NCBI GenBank assembly: GCA_013152715.1
Contig: JAADFU010000190.1
Span: 32,675-96,674 of the forward strand
Direction of reading: 5' to 3'
Length of the DNA stretch: 64,000 nucleotides
From: Calditrichota bacterium
GTDB lineage: Bacteria; Zhuqueibacterota; Zhuqueibacteria; Thermofontimicrobiales; Thermofontimicrobiaceae
The notes beneath the pieces were generated by a model. The model was not told where the DNA came from. It made no database searches and saw only the letters and a list, made by a program, of their open reading frames with translations. How positions within the stretch are numbered: the first letter of the stretch is position 1; the number at the start of each line of letters is the position of its first letter. Shown here one piece after another: positions 1 through 9,781 of this stretch. Made by a program: the position numbers and the translations under genes.

Positions 1-843
1 ATCGCCGATGGTTTTAATATTCGCCGCCATCAGACAATTGTGGGATCTGACCGACAATTCCAACTCATCGACGCTCATTCTCAGCAATTTTCGGATTCGG
101 ACAACTTCTTCGTCAATATCCGGTTCCTCTTCCGGCTCCTGCTCGATATCAAAATTGATGAACAATTGAATATGATCCTTTAAAATCTTTCCGGCATAAG
201 TAAGCGCGTCGTCCGGAGTGATGCTACCGTCGGTGCGGACTTCCAGGATTAATCGCTCATAATCCACTTTCTGTCCCACACGAGTGTTTTCCACCACGTA
301 GCTGACACGAGTGACCGGAGAAAATATCGCGTCGATAGGAATAGTACCGATGGGTTGATCCGGCAATTTGTTTTCTTCCGCCGGAACGTATCCTTTGCCC
401 CTACCAATCCGCAATTCCAACCGAAAATCCGCATCTTCATTCAAAGTGGCAATATGCAAATCAGGATTGAGAATTTCAAAATCGGTTTTTCCGTTAGCAA
501 TATCTCCGGCGACAAACTCTCTGGCGCCTTTGAGTTCAAGAACAACCTTATCCGGTCGCTTATTAATCAGTTTAATCCTGACTTGTTTTAAATTTAAAAT
601 CATATCGGTCACATCTTCCACCATCCCTGGGATTGTGGAAAATTCATGCAGCACCTTGTCCACACGAATCGATGTAATCGCAGCCCCCGGAAGCGAAGAA
701 AGCAAAACACGACGTAATGAATTTCCCAGTGTCGTGCCAAATCCCCGCTCTAATGGCTGCACGACGAACTTACCGTACCGATTAGTGTATGTCGATTCAT
801 CTAAGTCGATGCTTTCGGGCATTTTAAAATTTAGCCAATTCAT
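1..843 (-). CDS. rpoA: RNA polymerase alpha subunit (3' end cut by window edge)
   Basis: The alpha subunit scaffolds RNA polymerase assembly and contacts promoter UP elements and activators. The reading frame runs off the left edge, so 281 residues are visible: the whole N-terminal assembly domain (GFGTTLGNSLRRVLL near residue 30) and the start of the C-terminal domain (LRMSVDELELSVRSHNCL). I start it at the ATG at 843, ten bases after a TGAGGAG ribosome-binding site at 854-860; a second in-frame ATG lies seven codons later. It is the last visible gene of the alpha operon, downstream of rpsD. rplQ would be expected beyond the edge, which cannot be seen here. Confidence 0.97.
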   Translation of the reverse strand, partial: MNWLNFKMPESIDLDESTYTNRYGKFVVQPLERGFGTTLGNSLRRVLLSSLPGAAITSIRVDKVLHEFSTIPGMVEDVTDMILNLKQVRIKLINKRPDKVVLELKGAREFVAGDIANGKTDFEILNPDLHIATLNEDADFRLELRIGRGKGYVPAEENKLPDQPIGTIPIDAIFSPVTRVSYVVENTRVGQKVDYERLILEVRTDGSITPDDALTYAGKILKDHIQLFINFDIEQEPEEEPDIDEEVVRIRKLLRMSVDELELSVRSHNCLMAANIKTIGD

Positions 844-902
844 ATTACGCTAACTCCTCAAAAATTGAGGTTTCAAGTTACTCTATTTAATAGCAAAAAT
901 GA

Positions 903-1532
903 TTATTTCGAATACAACTCAACGATTAGCGATTCGTTGATCTCATCCGGAATATCCTCGCGATTCGGAGCATTCAAAAAAGTGCCGGTCAAATTCGCTT
1001 TATCCAAACTTAACCATGAATACATCCGATCATCTTTCATGCGGCGGAGAGAAGTATGAATCGCTTTCATCTTTTTGCTTTTGTCACGGACTTGAACAAC
1101 ATCGCCGGGTCTCAGTACGAATGAAGGAATATCCACGGGGCGATTATTGACCAAGAAATGACGATGTAGAACAAACTGCCGCGCTGTTTTTCGAGAAGAT
1201 GCAAAACCCAAACGGTAGACAACATTATCCAGCCGACTTTCCAATAATTTCAACAAGTTCTCGCCGGTGATGCCTTTCATTCTGTCAGCTTTCGCAAAAT
1301 AATTGCGGAACTGCGCTTCCAAAATGCCGTAGATGCGGCGCACTTTTTGTTTTTCTCGAAGCTGAATCCCATACTCTGACTGTTTGAAGCGTCTCGAACG
1401 ACCATGCTGTCCGGGAGCGTAACCCTTTTTGTCGAAAGGGCACTTATTAGAATGACATTTGATTCCCTTCAAGAATAGCTTTTGTCCTTCTCTCCGGCAC
1501 AATTTACAATCAGGTCCTTTATATCTTGCCAT
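903..1532 (-). CDS. rpsD: 30S ribosomal protein S4
   Basis: S4 is a primary 16S rRNA-binding protein that nucleates assembly of the 30S body. At 209 residues it has the usual length. The N-terminus holds a complete zinc-ligand set, C9-x2-C12-x13-C26-x4-C31, marking the C+ (zinc-binding) type, followed by an S4 RNA-binding domain around residues 95-160 ([20 protein letters not shown]). It lies between rpsK and rpoA in the alpha operon. In many bacteria S4 represses this operon translationally; I did not identify the mRNA target here. Confidence 0.98.
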   Translation of the reverse strand: MARYKGPDCKLCRREGQKLFLKGIKCHSNKCPFDKKGYAPGQHGRSRRFKQSEYGIQLREKQKVRRIYGILEAQFRNYFAKADRMKGITGENLLKLLESRLDNVVYRLGFASSRKTARQFVLHRHFLVNNRPVDIPSFVLRPGDVVQVRDKSKKMKAIHTSLRRMKDDRMYSWLSLDKANLTGTFLNAPNREDIPDEINESLIVELYSK

Positions 1533-1578
1533 TAATAACCATCTCCAAGCTTAATTATTCAATATTGGTTGATTCCGC

Positions 1579-1971
1579 TTATACCCGTCGTCTTTTTGGT
1601 GGACGACATCCATTATGAGGTATCGGGGTAACATCCTTGATCGCCGCTATTTCCAAACCAGCCGCTTGAATGGCTCTGACGGCGGCTTCGCGTCCAGCGC
1701 CAGGCCCTTTGACTAAAACCTCGACTCTGCGCAGGCCAAGATCCATTGCCTCTTTTGCAGCAGCTTCCGCTGCTAACTGGGCGGCAAACGGCGTACTCTT
1801 GCGAGAGCCTTTAAATCCTGCACGGCCTGCCGTGGCCCAGGAAATTACATTACCGTAGTTGTCCGTTAACGTCACAATTGTATTGTTAAAAGTGGCTTTG
1901 ATGTGCGCAACGCCATTCGCTTCGACGCGCTCACGCTTTTTTGTTCTTTTTCCTTTAGGACCAGCCAACAT
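1579..1971 (-). CDS. rpsK: 30S ribosomal protein S11
   Basis: S11 binds the 690 loop of 16S rRNA on the platform of the small subunit. The 130-residue product has the standard core ([33 protein letters not shown]) and the Arg/Lys-rich tail [11 protein letters not shown]. The annotated ATG at 1971 is only three bases after GGAGG; the adjacent in-frame TTG at 1968 has better spacing (six), so the real start may be one codon later. It sits between rpsM and rpsD. Confidence 0.97.
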   Translation of the reverse strand: MLAGPKGKRTKKRERVEANGVAHIKATFNNTIVTLTDNYGNVISWATAGRAGFKGSRKSTPFAAQLAAEAAAKEAMDLGLRRVEVLVKGPGAGREAAVRAIQAAGLEIAAIKDVTPIPHNGCRPPKRRRV

Positions 1972-2007
1972 TTACCTCCAACACTAATATATCATTCATA
2001 AAATTTA

Positions 2008-2379
2008 TTATCTTGTTTTCCTCTTTGCGCCGACAGCCCGGCGTTTGCCGGTACGCGTTCTGGCATTAGTATGAGTCCGCTGCCCACGAACAGGCAAACC
2101 GCGACGATGACGCAAGCCCCGATAACATCCAATATCCATCAAACGTTTGATATTCATAGACACTTCCGTTCGCAAAGCACCTTCTATCTTATAATCAGAC
2201 AATGCGTTCCGGATTCTGCCAATATCTTCGTTAGTCAAATCTTTTACTCGCGTATCGGGATTTATATTTGCTTGGGAAATCACTTGTTTTGCCGACGTTT
2301 TCCCAATGCCATAAATGTACGTGAGCGCGATTTCGATTCGCTTATCGTTAGGTAAATCTACTCCTGAAATACGAGCCAA
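2008..2379 (-). CDS. rpsM: 30S ribosomal protein S13
   Basis: S13 occupies the head of the 30S subunit and forms bridges to L5 and the P-site tRNA. The 123-residue product opens with [20 protein letters not shown], carries a helix-hairpin-helix region ([11 protein letters not shown]) and ends in the basic tail that reaches the tRNA ([19 protein letters not shown]). It is the first gene of the alpha segment and follows rpmJ by only about 20 bases, so it is probably co-transcribed with the spc segment. Confidence 0.98.
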   Translation of the reverse strand: MARISGVDLPNDKRIEIALTYIYGIGKTSAKQVISQANINPDTRVKDLTNEDIGRIRNALSDYKIEGALRTEVSMNIKRLMDIGCYRGLRHRRGLPVRGQRTHTNARTRTGKRRAVGAKRKTR

Positions 2380-2401
2380 AACAGCCTCCTAAAAATTATT
2401 C

Positions 2402-2515
2402 TCAACCTTGCACCTGTTTATGACGCGGATTTTTGCAAATCACCCGCACTTTGCCGCGCCTCTTAATCACTTTACAATTATCACAGATTTTTTTTACTGA
2501 AGATCGCACCTTCAT
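2402..2515 (-). CDS. rpmJ: 50S ribosomal protein L36 (zinc type)
   Basis: This is a 37-residue gene, found by reading the gap between rpsM and infA. The product begins [20 protein letters not shown] and carries the zinc set C11, C14, C27 and H32, so it is the zinc-binding form of L36 that stabilises 23S rRNA near the GTPase centre. Its position between infA and rpsM is the classical one. The stop is TGA at 2402-2404. Confidence 0.96.
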   Translation of the reverse strand: MKVRSSVKKICDNCKVIKRRGKVRVICKNPRHKQVQG

Positions 2516-2553
2516 GACTTCACCATCCGCTTTCTTTTATCAATTTTTATTTT

Positions 2554-2772
2554 CTATTTATATCGGTAAGTAATTCTTCCTCGTGTCAAATCGTACGGCG
2601 AAAGCTCGACCGTCACTTTGTCTCCTGGCAAAATTTTAATAAAATGCATCCTCATCTTGCCGGAAATGTGCGCCAACACCTGATGGCCATTCTCCAACTC
2701 CACCTTGAAAGAAGCATTGGGCAATGTTTCCACAATTGTCCCGTCAACTTTTACTGCTTCTTCTTTTGGCAT
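2554..2772 (-). CDS. infA: Translation initiation factor IF-1
   Basis: IF-1 blocks the ribosomal A site during initiation and strengthens IF-2 and IF-3 binding. The 72-residue product is exactly family length and is a single OB-fold S1-type domain ([54 protein letters not shown]). The ATG at 2772 is preceded by GGGAG at seven-base spacing. It sits between map and rpmJ. Confidence 0.98.
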   Translation of the reverse strand: MPKEEAVKVDGTIVETLPNASFKVELENGHQVLAHISGKMRMHFIKILPGDKVTVELSPYDLTRGRITYRYK

Positions 2773-2791
2773 AAGTAAACTCCCTGGTTTT

Positions 2792-3541
2792 TTATCTTCC
2801 TAACGTTAAAATTTCATTGCCATTTTCAGTGATGGCAACGGTGTGCTCAAAATGAGCGGACGCCAAACTATCGGCCGTGCGTACCGTCCAATTATCATCT
2901 TCAAAAACGACTTCGCACGCTCCCATATTCACCATCGGCTCAATCGCCAAAACCATCCCCGGCTTCAATCTCGGGCCTCGCCCCGCTTTTCCGTAATTTG
3001 GCACTTGCGGGTCTTCGTGCAGGTCTCTGCCAATTCCGTGCCCCACAAGTTCGCGAACAACTGAATAACCGGCGTCTTCAACGAAGGACTGAACTGCGAA
3101 CGAAATATCTGACAATCTATTGCCGGCGACTGCCGCTTCTATCCCTTTTCCTAACGATTGCTCCGTAACAGCCATCAATCTCTTTTTTTCCGCGGAAATC
3201 TCGCCGACAGCATAAGTCTTCGCCGCATCGGAAAAATATTTATTCAGCTCTACGCCAATATCCACACCAACGATCTGTCCTGACTTTAACTTGTGCTCGC
3301 CCGGAATCCCGTGCACCACCTCATCGTCAATGGAAATACAAGCGCTTGCCGGATAGCCGTGGTACCCTTTAAACGCCGGTCTCGCCCCTTTGGAGCGGAT
3401 AAATTTTTCAACTTCCCGGTCAATCACTTCAGTGCGGATGCCGGGCTCGATCAAGCTATCAACAATTTTGAATGTTGCAATCAGAATCTCGGCGCTTTTC
3501 CGCATCAGCTCAATTTCGCGGTCAGTCTTCAGAATAATCAT
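2792..3541 (-). CDS. map: Type I methionine aminopeptidase
   Basis: This cytosolic metalloenzyme removes the initiator methionine from new proteins. The 249-residue product has the pita-bread fold and the expected five metal ligands in order: Asp in GVDIGVEL, Asp in YFSDAAKTY, His in [11 protein letters not shown], Glu in LAIEPMV and Glu near FEHTVAI. There is no N-terminal extension. Its ATG overlaps the adk stop by four bases (ATGA), indicating translational coupling in the spc operon's secY-adk-map-infA tail. Confidence 0.97.
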   Translation of the reverse strand: MIILKTDREIELMRKSAEILIATFKIVDSLIEPGIRTEVIDREVEKFIRSKGARPAFKGYHGYPASACISIDDEVVHGIPGEHKLKSGQIVGVDIGVELNKYFSDAAKTYAVGEISAEKKRLMAVTEQSLGKGIEAAVAGNRLSDISFAVQSFVEDAGYSVVRELVGHGIGRDLHEDPQVPNYGKAGRGPRLKPGMVLAIEPMVNMGACEVVFEDDNWTVRTADSLASAHFEHTVAITENGNEILTLGR

Positions 3542-4188
3542 TTAGTCTTTTCTAAAAAATCGACAAGTTTCTTCTGTATCTCTTCAATCGTACCGTCAGC
3601 ATCGAATACTTTCAATTTTCCCCGGCGCCGATAGAAATCAATCAGCGGCTCGGTTTCCTCGGCGTACACGCGTAATCTGTTCCGCACTGTCTCTTCTGTG
3701 TCGTCAGATCGTTGAATAATCTCATCGCCACATTTTTCGCAACGCATGTCCGGAGGAGGCGGGTCGGTAATCAGATTGTAAACTTTCCCGCATTCTGAAC
3801 AAACGCGTCGGTTGGACAATCTTTTCACGATCACTTCTTCCGGCAGTTCAAGACCAATCACGTGATCCAGTGAAAGCGCACTTTCTTCAAACAATTTTTC
3901 CAGCGCTTCAGCCTGTCTCACCGTTCGGGGGAATCCGTCTAAAATAAACCCCTTCTTACAATCTTCAGCGCCAAGCCGCTCCCGAATAATGCCGATCATG
4001 ACATCATCAGGAACCAACTCCCCTCTATCAATGAACGATTTTGCTTTTTTCCCTAATTCAGTCTCCTGCTGGATTGCCGCACGCAAAATATCGCCGGTGG
4101 AAATATTAGGTATTTGATATCGTTCAGCTAACAATTTGCCCTGGGTCCCTTTTCCTGTGCCCGGGGCGCCCACCAAAATCAAAATCAT
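3538..4188 (-). CDS. adk: Adenylate kinase (zinc-lid type)
   Basis: It catalyses ATP + AMP = 2 ADP. The 216-residue product has a P-loop at residues 7-15 (GAPGTGKGT) and the AMP-binding DGFPRT at 84-89. Its long lid domain carries C130-x2-C133-x16-C150-x2-C153, a complete four-Cys zinc site that many Gram-negative adenylate kinases lack. GAGG lies eight bases before the ATG. It follows secY and overlaps map. Confidence 0.98.
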   Translation of the reverse strand: MILILVGAPGTGKGTQGKLLAERYQIPNISTGDILRAAIQQETELGKKAKSFIDRGELVPDDVMIGIIRERLGAEDCKKGFILDGFPRTVRQAEALEKLFEESALSLDHVIGLELPEEVIVKRLSNRRVCSECGKVYNLITDPPPPDMRCEKCGDEIIQRSDDTEETVRNRLRVYAEETEPLIDFYRRRGKLKVFDADGTIEEIQKKLVDFLEKTK

Positions 4189-4222
4189 GATTGCGACCTC
4201 AGCAAACTGATTTTCAGCTCAA

Positions 4223-5554
4223 TTAGAAACGTCTGCGTCCTTTTAACTTTCCTGCTTTCAAAAATCCGTCGTAATGACGCATCAATAAATGAGATTCAAT
4301 CTGTTGAATCGTATCCAGCGCCACACCAACGACAATCAACAGCGACGTTCCACCGAAGAATGTGGCGAAAGTGAACGATACATTGGTGAACTTAATCAGA
4401 AAATACGGAAAAATAGCGACTAATGCCAGAAATACCGACCCCGGCAGAGTAATTCGCGTCAAAATATTATCAATGAACTCCGCTGTCCGTTTTCCGGGAC
4501 GCACACCAGGGATAAATCCGCCCTGTTTTTTCATGTTATCTGCAACGTCCACCGGATTAAAAGCGATAGCGGTGTAAAAATAGGTAAAAAATACAATCAT
4601 CACGCCGTAAACCATCCAATAGACAACGGAAGTATATGAAAAATATCCGGAGATGACTCCCACAAAATCACTGTCCGGGAAAAAAGTCCGAATCGTATTA
4701 GGAATGAACATAATCGACTGGGCGAAAATGATCGGCATCACGCCGGCGGTGTTCACGCGCAACGGAATATGCGTGCTCTGACCGCCGTAAATTTTTCTCC
4801 CGACGACCCGTTTAGCGTATTGAACCGGAATTTTTCTCGTTCCCTGCGTCAACAACACCACCGCAGCGATAGTCAGCACCATGAGCCCAAATAAGAACAC
4901 TTCCATTAGCAAAGCCCGATTACCGCCAATTAATTGAGTAACTTCAGTGCCGATCGCGTTAGGAAATCTGGCGAGAATGCCGATAAAAATGATTAACGAG
5001 ATTCCGTTACCAATACCGCGTTCCGTGATTTGTTCGCCCAACCACATGATTAAAACACATCCGCTCGTCATCGTGATCACGGTAAAAATCTTAAACATCA
5101 TTCCGGGATTGGGTACAACGACCTGACCATTCACCGGTTCGATACTTTGCAAAAACACGGCTAAACCGTAAGCTTGTAACGCGCTAATAGCCACGGTTCC
5201 GTATCGTGTGTACTGTGTAATTTTTTTCCGGCCTTCTTCGCCTTCCTTTTGCAATTTCTGAAAATAAGGAACAACTGCCCCCAGTAACTGCAAAATAATC
5301 GACGCGGAAATGTAGGGCATGATCCCCAGAGCAAAAACAGTCGCCTGTTTCAGCGCTCCGCCGGCGAACATATCGTAAAGGCTAAAAATACCGCCTCCGC
5401 CCATGTTCTGGAAAAATTGAAAAAGAACTCTTCCGTTAATGCCCGGCACCGGAATATGGCCGCCAACGCGATAAATCACCAGAATGAACAGCGTAAAAAG
5501 AATCCGTTTCTTCAAATCAGGAATGTGAAAAATACTCTGCAGACTTTTTATCAT
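4223..5554 (-). CDS. secY: Preprotein translocase subunit SecY
   Basis: This is the central pore of the Sec translocon in the inner membrane. The 443-residue product has about ten transmembrane helices, the plug region near residue 60-75 (GGGIFSLYDMFAGGALKQAT) and typical cytosolic loops (GERGIGNGIS type motif ERGIGNGISLIIF; FNPVDVADNMKKQGGFIPG). Its ATG overlaps the rplO stop by four bases, the common arrangement. SecE is encoded in the same strand about 26 kb upstream (30,638). Confidence 0.98.
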   Translation of the reverse strand: MIKSLQSIFHIPDLKKRILFTLFILVIYRVGGHIPVPGINGRVLFQFFQNMGGGGIFSLYDMFAGGALKQATVFALGIMPYISASIILQLLGAVVPYFQKLQKEGEEGRKKITQYTRYGTVAISALQAYGLAVFLQSIEPVNGQVVVPNPGMMFKIFTVITMTSGCVLIMWLGEQITERGIGNGISLIIFIGILARFPNAIGTEVTQLIGGNRALLMEVFLFGLMVLTIAAVVLLTQGTRKIPVQYAKRVVGRKIYGGQSTHIPLRVNTAGVMPIIFAQSIMFIPNTIRTFFPDSDFVGVISGYFSYTSVVYWMVYGVMIVFFTYFYTAIAFNPVDVADNMKKQGGFIPGVRPGKRTAEFIDNILTRITLPGSVFLALVAIFPYFLIKFTNVSFTFATFFGGTSLLIVVGVALDTIQQIESHLLMRHYDGFLKAGKLKGRRRF

Positions 5555-5991
5555 AAAACAGAAATCCTCCCCTGGGCTGCCTCAATCTTCTCTTTAGCGG
5601 CTTTGCTAAAAGCATGAGCCGCAATTTCAATCTGAAAATTAATCTCGCCAACACCAAGAATTTTCACCGGTTTATTTTTTTTGCGAATCAAGCGCCGCGC
5701 AAAAAGAACCTGCGGATCAATTTTTTTCACATCTTTCACCCGTTCCAGGTCCCTCAAATTGACCACCTGATATTCAACGCGAAATCGATTAAAAAATCCT
5801 CTTTTCGGCATGCGGCGCTGCAGCGGTGTTTGACCGCCCTCAAATCCTAATTTGGATTTGAATCCCGAACGAGAACGCGCCCCCTTGTGTCCTTTGCCAG
5901 CAGTACAACCCTGCCCTGAGGCTTCCCCGCGACCGATTCTTTTTCTCTTTTTTCGAGAACCCGGCGCATAAGTCAACGTACCTAAATTCAT
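5551..5991 (-). CDS. rplO: 50S ribosomal protein L15
   Basis: L15 is a late-assembly 23S rRNA-binding protein. The 146-residue product has the long Gly/Arg/Lys-rich N-terminal extension (IGRGEASGQGCTAGKGHKGA) that threads into the rRNA, followed by the globular L18e/L15 domain (VNLRDLERVKDVKKIDPQVL). GAGG precedes the ATG at 5991 by five bases. It lies between rpmD and secY and is coupled to secY through ATGA. Confidence 0.97.
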   Translation of the reverse strand: MNLGTLTYAPGSRKKRKRIGRGEASGQGCTAGKGHKGARSRSGFKSKLGFEGGQTPLQRRMPKRGFFNRFRVEYQVVNLRDLERVKDVKKIDPQVLFARRLIRKKNKPVKILGVGEINFQIEIAAHAFSKAAKEKIEAAQGRISVL

Positions 5992-6006
5992 ATATGCCTC
6001 AATCTT

Positions 6007-6201
6007 TTATTTTACTTCTTCCACAGTTACCAGATGACTAATTTTGTTTATCATTCCTCTAATCTGAGGCGTGTCTGTTTGTTCCACAGTTTGGTGTAAC
6101 CTTCGCAAACCAAGAGTTCGCACAGTCGCTTTTTGCTTAAAATGATAACCGATGGGACTCTTTGTCAAAGTAATTCTAATTTTTTTCTTTTTTCCGGCCA
6201 T
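6007..6201 (-). CDS. rpmD: 50S ribosomal protein L30
   Basis: This small 64-residue protein sits on the back of the large subunit. It has the L30 signature ([39 protein letters not shown]). I start it at the ATG at 6201 (MAGKKKK); an in-frame TTG at 6207 would add two residues but has worse ribosome-binding-site spacing. It lies between rpsE and rplO as in the canonical spc operon. Confidence 0.96.
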   Translation of the reverse strand: MAGKKKKIRITLTKSPIGYHFKQKATVRTLGLRRLHQTVEQTDTPQIRGMINKISHLVTVEEVK

Positions 6202-6240
6202 TTCCAAAACTCAATTTGTTAAGTTTTAACGTCAAATTAA

Positions 6241-6765
6241 TTAAGATAACGGCTTATCAAAAACTTCGTTGAAACGAATCCCGCGTTTTTTCGCCACAGT
6301 ATTTACATCCAGCAAATCAATCAACGCCTGCATCGTCGCTTTGACGACGTTGTGGGGATTTGCCGAACCGATGGATTTAGTTAAAATATCTTGAATGCCA
6401 ACCGCCTCCATGACCGCACGCACAGGTCCGCCAGCGATAACGCCGGTACCTGGAGATGCTGGTTTCAGAAATACTTTTGCTGCGCCATATTTTGCAGTAA
6501 TTTGGTGCGGTATAGTTCCTCTGATCAGCGGAACATGGACCAAATTCTTTTTGGCGTTTTCCGAGCCTTTCGTGATCGCTTCGGTAACTTCGTTCGCTTT
6601 GCCCAGGCCAACGCCGACGTGCCCACTGCCGTCGCCGACGACCACTATCGCGTTGAAGCTAAAATTTCGACCACCTTTGACAACTTTGGCGACTCGATTT
6701 ATATGGACGACTTTTTCTTTCAAATCCAGTTCATTTGGATTAATACGTTCAGCATTTCGTCTCAC
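6241..6765 (-). CDS. rpsE: 30S ribosomal protein S5
   Basis: S5 takes part in decoding fidelity at the mRNA entry site. The 174-residue product has the N-terminal double-stranded-RNA-binding domain ([20 protein letters not shown]) and the C-terminal domain ([19 protein letters not shown]). The start is GTG at 6765, nine bases after GGAG; no nearby ATG preserves the conserved N-terminus. The gene lies between rplR and rpmD. Confidence 0.97.
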   Translation of the reverse strand: MRRNAERINPNELDLKEKVVHINRVAKVVKGGRNFSFNAIVVVGDGSGHVGVGLGKANEVTEAITKGSENAKKNLVHVPLIRGTIPHQITAKYGAAKVFLKPASPGTGVIAGGPVRAVMEAVGIQDILTKSIGSANPHNVVKATMQALIDLLDVNTVAKKRGIRFNEVFDKPLS

Positions 6766-6786
6766 TACTTAGATCTCCAATTTTGG

Positions 6787-7161
6787 TTAAAATTTCAACC
6801 CGCCTTCTCGAGCGCCCTCGGCGACGGCTTTTATCCGGCCGTGATAGATGTAGCCGTTGCGATCAAAAACAACTTCTTCCAACTTCATCGCTTTGGCCTT
6901 TGCCGCAATACCTTTGCCAACGATGCGCGCCATTTCGACCCTGTCGCCCGATTTCTTGATTTCCGACTGCAGATCTTTTGACAAGCTCGACACGCCCGTT
7001 AAAGTTTTTTGGTTGACATCGTCAACTAACTGAGCGTAAATATGTTTTCCGCTGCGGAATACGACCAACCGGGGTCGTTGCGGAACGCCTGCAATTGTTT
7101 TGCGGATATGTTTTTTTCGTCGCAAACGCGCCGCTTCGTTTAGATTTTTTATCTTTTTCAT
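6787..7161 (-). CDS. rplR: 50S ribosomal protein L18
   Basis: L18 binds 5S rRNA with L5 and L25 in the central protuberance. The 124-residue product shows the family pattern: a basic N-terminus (RLRRKKHIRKTIAG), RPRLVVFRSGKHIYAQLVDD, and GRIKAVAEGAREGGLKF at the C-terminus. It lies between rplF and rpsE. Confidence 0.97.
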   Translation of the reverse strand: MKKIKNLNEAARLRRKKHIRKTIAGVPQRPRLVVFRSGKHIYAQLVDDVNQKTLTGVSSLSKDLQSEIKKSGDRVEMARIVGKGIAAKAKAMKLEEVVFDRNGYIYHGRIKAVAEGAREGGLKF

Positions 7162-7195
7162 AACTACTTCATTCCCTAAATTTTACATTCACACG

Positions 7196-7738
7196 TTACG
7201 CCGCTGATTTACCGACTTTTCTTCTCACATATTCGCCTTCGTAACGAATTCCCTTGCCTTTATAGGGTTCCGGCGGACGGAATGACCGAATCTTCGCGGC
7301 AACCTGACCGACTAATTGCTTATCAATGCCGCTCACAGAAAATTTTGTCGGGGTCTCTAACGCGATTTGCACCCCTTCCGGCGGCTTGAACAAAATCGGA
7401 TGAGAAAAGCCCAGAGTCAATTGCAAATTTCTGCCTTTCAACTCCGCACGATAGCCGACACCAACGATTTCCAACTTTTTGGTAAAACCATCAGTGACGC
7501 CGACGACCATGTTGCTAATCAGCGAACGATACAATCCGTGCAAGGAGCGGAAAATCCGACTATCATTGGGACGCGCGACTGTGATTTGTTTCTTTTCTGC
7601 ATCGTATTCCACAGAAATATCCGGATGCACATCTGTCCGGAGCGCTTTATCGCCCTGAAAAACCTTCACAGTATTTTGATCGATTTCCACCATGACTCCG
7701 TTAGGGACATCAATAGGTTTTTTGCCAACTCGAGACAA
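7196..7738 (-). CDS. rplF: 50S ribosomal protein L6
   Basis: L6 lies near the GTPase-associated centre and the sarcin-ricin loop. The 180-residue product has two duplicated domains and the signature region PEPYKGKGIRYEGEYVRRK. The start is TTG at 7738, seven bases after GGAG, giving the conserved MSRVGKKPI N-terminus, so the non-ATG start is well supported. It lies between rpsH and rplR. Confidence 0.97.
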   Translation of the reverse strand: MSRVGKKPIDVPNGVMVEIDQNTVKVFQGDKALRTDVHPDISVEYDAEKKQITVARPNDSRIFRSLHGLYRSLISNMVVGVTDGFTKKLEIVGVGYRAELKGRNLQLTLGFSHPILFKPPEGVQIALETPTKFSVSGIDKQLVGQVAAKIRSFRPPEPYKGKGIRYEGEYVRRKVGKSAA

Positions 7739-7758
7739 TTTTATACTCCTTCATTATT

Positions 7759-8157
7759 TTACCAAATGTAGCACAACACTTCGCCGCCAACTTTGTACTG
7801 ACGAGATTCACGATCAGTGACAATTCCTTTTGAAGTGGACAAAATCGCAATTCCCAAATTATTTAAAACTCTGGGAATTTCCGTTGATTTCACATAATGA
7901 CGCAAACCTGGTTTGCTCACTCGCTTCAGCGAATGAATCACTGTATTGTCGCTCTCATCGTACTTCAAATAGATTCGAATTAAGCCCTGCTTACCATCAT
8001 CGATAACAATATAATTTTTGATGTATCGATATTCTAATAGAATTTTGGTAATCTCTTCTTTCACGCGCGAAAAAGGGATATCTACTTTTTTGTGTTTTGC
8101 CTTGATCGCATTACGGATCCTTGTCAGGTAATCAGCTATGGGATCTGTCATAGACAT
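7759..8157 (-). CDS. rpsH: 30S ribosomal protein S8
   Basis: S8 is a primary 16S rRNA-binding protein of the platform and, in enterobacteria, the translational repressor of the spc operon. The 132-residue product has both domains, including MTDPIADYLTRIRNA at the N-terminus and the C-terminal STSKGIVTDRESRQ...GEVLCYIW. The ATG at 8157 has GGAG at eight bases; a second ATG two codons later is possible. It lies between rpsN and rplF. Confidence 0.97.
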   Translation of the reverse strand: MSMTDPIADYLTRIRNAIKAKHKKVDIPFSRVKEEITKILLEYRYIKNYIVIDDGKQGLIRIYLKYDESDNTVIHSLKRVSKPGLRHYVKSTEIPRVLNNLGIAILSTSKGIVTDRESRQYKVGGEVLCYIW

Positions 8158-8186
8158 GAAACTTTCTCCGTTAAATTTAATTTAAG

Positions 8187-8372
8187 CTACCAACTTGCCT
8201 TGACCACGCCAGGGATTTGTCCCTCATGCGCCAACTCACGAAAACAGATACGGCAAAGCCCGAATTTTCGATAATAGGCGCGCGGTCTACCACAACGCGT
8301 ACAGCGATTATATTTTCGAACTTTATATTTGGGTTCTCTTTTGGCTTTTACAACGAGTGCTTTCTTTGCCAA
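8187..8372 (-). CDS. rpsN: 30S ribosomal protein S14, zinc-binding short form
   Basis: This 61-residue protein sits in the 30S head. It is the short zinc-dependent (type Z) form: C24-x2-C27-x12-C40-x2-C43 are all present ([20 protein letters not shown]). The start is TTG at 8372, nine bases after AAGGAG. It lies between rplE and rpsH. Confidence 0.97.
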   Translation of the reverse strand: MAKKALVVKAKREPKYKVRKYNRCTRCGRPRAYYRKFGLCRICFRELAHEGQIPGVVKASW

Positions 8373-8399
8373 GGTCGCTCTCTCCTTAATTTATTCGAT

Positions 8400-8978
8400 T
8401 TATGCTTCTATTGCTTCGCTTGCTTGCTCCCGCTTTATAAAAGGCATCCCGAATCCTTTTAACAATTCGATTGCCTCTTCATCGCTCTTTGCAGATGTTA
8501 CAAAAGTAATATTCATGCCGCGAATTTTGTCAATTTTGTCATAATCGATTTCGGGGAAGACAATCTGCTCCTTTAGTCCAATATTGTAATTACCGCGTCC
8601 GTCGAGAGATTTATCCGGGAGACCGCGAAAATCTCGCACTCGAGGAATTGCAATATTAATCAATCGATCCAGGAATTCGTACATCCGCCAGCCGCGCAAA
8701 GTCACAAAGCAGCCGATGGGCATACCGGCGCGCAATTTAAAATTTGAAATTGCCTTTTTCGAGCGGGTCACTTTCGGACGCTGCCCGGTAATCACCATTA
8801 AATCTTCCATGGCGGCGTCAAGAGCTTTACTATTTTCAATCGCTTCGCCAACCCCCATGTTCACGACAATCTTTTCCAATTTTGGCACTTGCATGATATT
8901 TTTATATTTAAACTTTTTCTGCAAGCCAGGAATAATCTCTGCGCGATATTTTTTTAATAATCTGGGAAAATACTCCAT
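8400..8978 (-). CDS. rplE: 50S ribosomal protein L5
   Basis: L5 binds 5S rRNA and contacts P-site tRNA and S13. The 192-residue product has the family signatures [18 protein letters not shown] and [20 protein letters not shown], plus [17 protein letters not shown]. It has a slightly longer, Glu-rich C-terminal tail than the roughly 180-residue average. It lies between rplX and rpsN. Confidence 0.97.
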   Translation of the reverse strand: MEYFPRLLKKYRAEIIPGLQKKFKYKNIMQVPKLEKIVVNMGVGEAIENSKALDAAMEDLMVITGQRPKVTRSKKAISNFKLRAGMPIGCFVTLRGWRMYEFLDRLINIAIPRVRDFRGLPDKSLDGRGNYNIGLKEQIVFPEIDYDKIDKIRGMNITFVTSAKSDEEAIELLKGFGMPFIKREQASEAIEA

Positions 8979-9007
8979 TCTCTACCTGCCTCTTAAAATT
9001 AAAAAGG

Positions 9008-9346
9008 TTAAGCTGTTCTTGAAACAATCATTTCACCACATTTTTTACAATAGCGAATACGCGATACTTTGTTTGTCGTCTCGTCTTTCACTTCTTTCAT
9101 GCCTGTTTTAGTTAACTTGCCGCATTTCGGGCAGATTACCATCGCGTTCGAAGCGTGAATCGCCGCTTCCTTTTCGACGATGCCGCCCTGAGGCAGTTTC
9201 TGATTTGGTCGCGTATGTTTCTTTATAAAATTGACACCTTCCACAATGATGCGATTGGTATCAGGGAAAACTTTCAATACTCTTCCCTGCCTATCTTTGT
9301 CATCGCCGGAAATAACTTTTACCATGTCATCTTTTTTGATATGCAT
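9008..9346 (-). CDS. rplX: 50S ribosomal protein L24 with C-terminal zinc ribbon
   Basis: L24 is an assembly-initiating 23S rRNA-binding protein. The 112-residue product has an N-terminal KOW domain (DDMVKVISGDDKDRQGRVLK) and a C-terminal CPKCGK...CKKCGE pair spaced like a zinc ribbon. That ribbon is common in many bacteria but absent from E. coli L24. It lies between rplN and rplE. Confidence 0.97.
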   Translation of the reverse strand: MHIKKDDMVKVISGDDKDRQGRVLKVFPDTNRIIVEGVNFIKKHTRPNQKLPQGGIVEKEAAIHASNAMVICPKCGKLTKTGMKEVKDETTNKVSRIRYCKKCGEMIVSRTA

Positions 9347-9363
9347 AACCGCTCCACTCCATT

Positions 9364-9732
9364 TTATAACACTTCGGGTGCCAAAGACACGATCTTCATA
9401 AACTGTCGCTCCCGCAACTCGCGAGCGACAGGTCCAAAAATGCGCGTTCCCTTCGGCTCTTTCTGGTCAGTTATCAATACGGCGGCGTTTTCATCAAAGC
9501 GAATATAAGATCCATCTTTTCGGCCAATCTCTTTCTTGGTGCGAACAATCACCGCTTTGCTCTTGTCGCCTTTTTTCACCGCGCCGCCTGGCAAAGCGGA
9601 CTTTACAGAAACGACAACAATATCGCCCACAGTGGCGTATCTTTTCTTGGAACCGCCCAAAATGCGAATGCACATCACTTTTTTCGCACCAGTGTTATCC
9701 GCTACATTTAACCGACTATATTCCTGTATCAT
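9364..9732 (-). CDS. rplN: 50S ribosomal protein L14
   Basis: L14 is a compact barrel protein that forms bridge B8 to the small subunit and is the docking site of the silencing factor RsfS. The 122-residue length is exactly standard. It contains [20 protein letters not shown] and [20 protein letters not shown] and ends [10 protein letters not shown]. It opens the spc segment after rpsQ. Confidence 0.98.
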   Translation of the reverse strand: MIQEYSRLNVADNTGAKKVMCIRILGGSKKRYATVGDIVVVSVKSALPGGAVKKGDKSKAVIVRTKKEIGRKDGSYIRFDENAAVLITDQKEPKGTRIFGPVARELRERQFMKIVSLAPEVL

Positions 9733-9781
9733 GGCTCGTACAGTACTCCTTAATTTCCAGTATCAGGTTTAACTTACCACT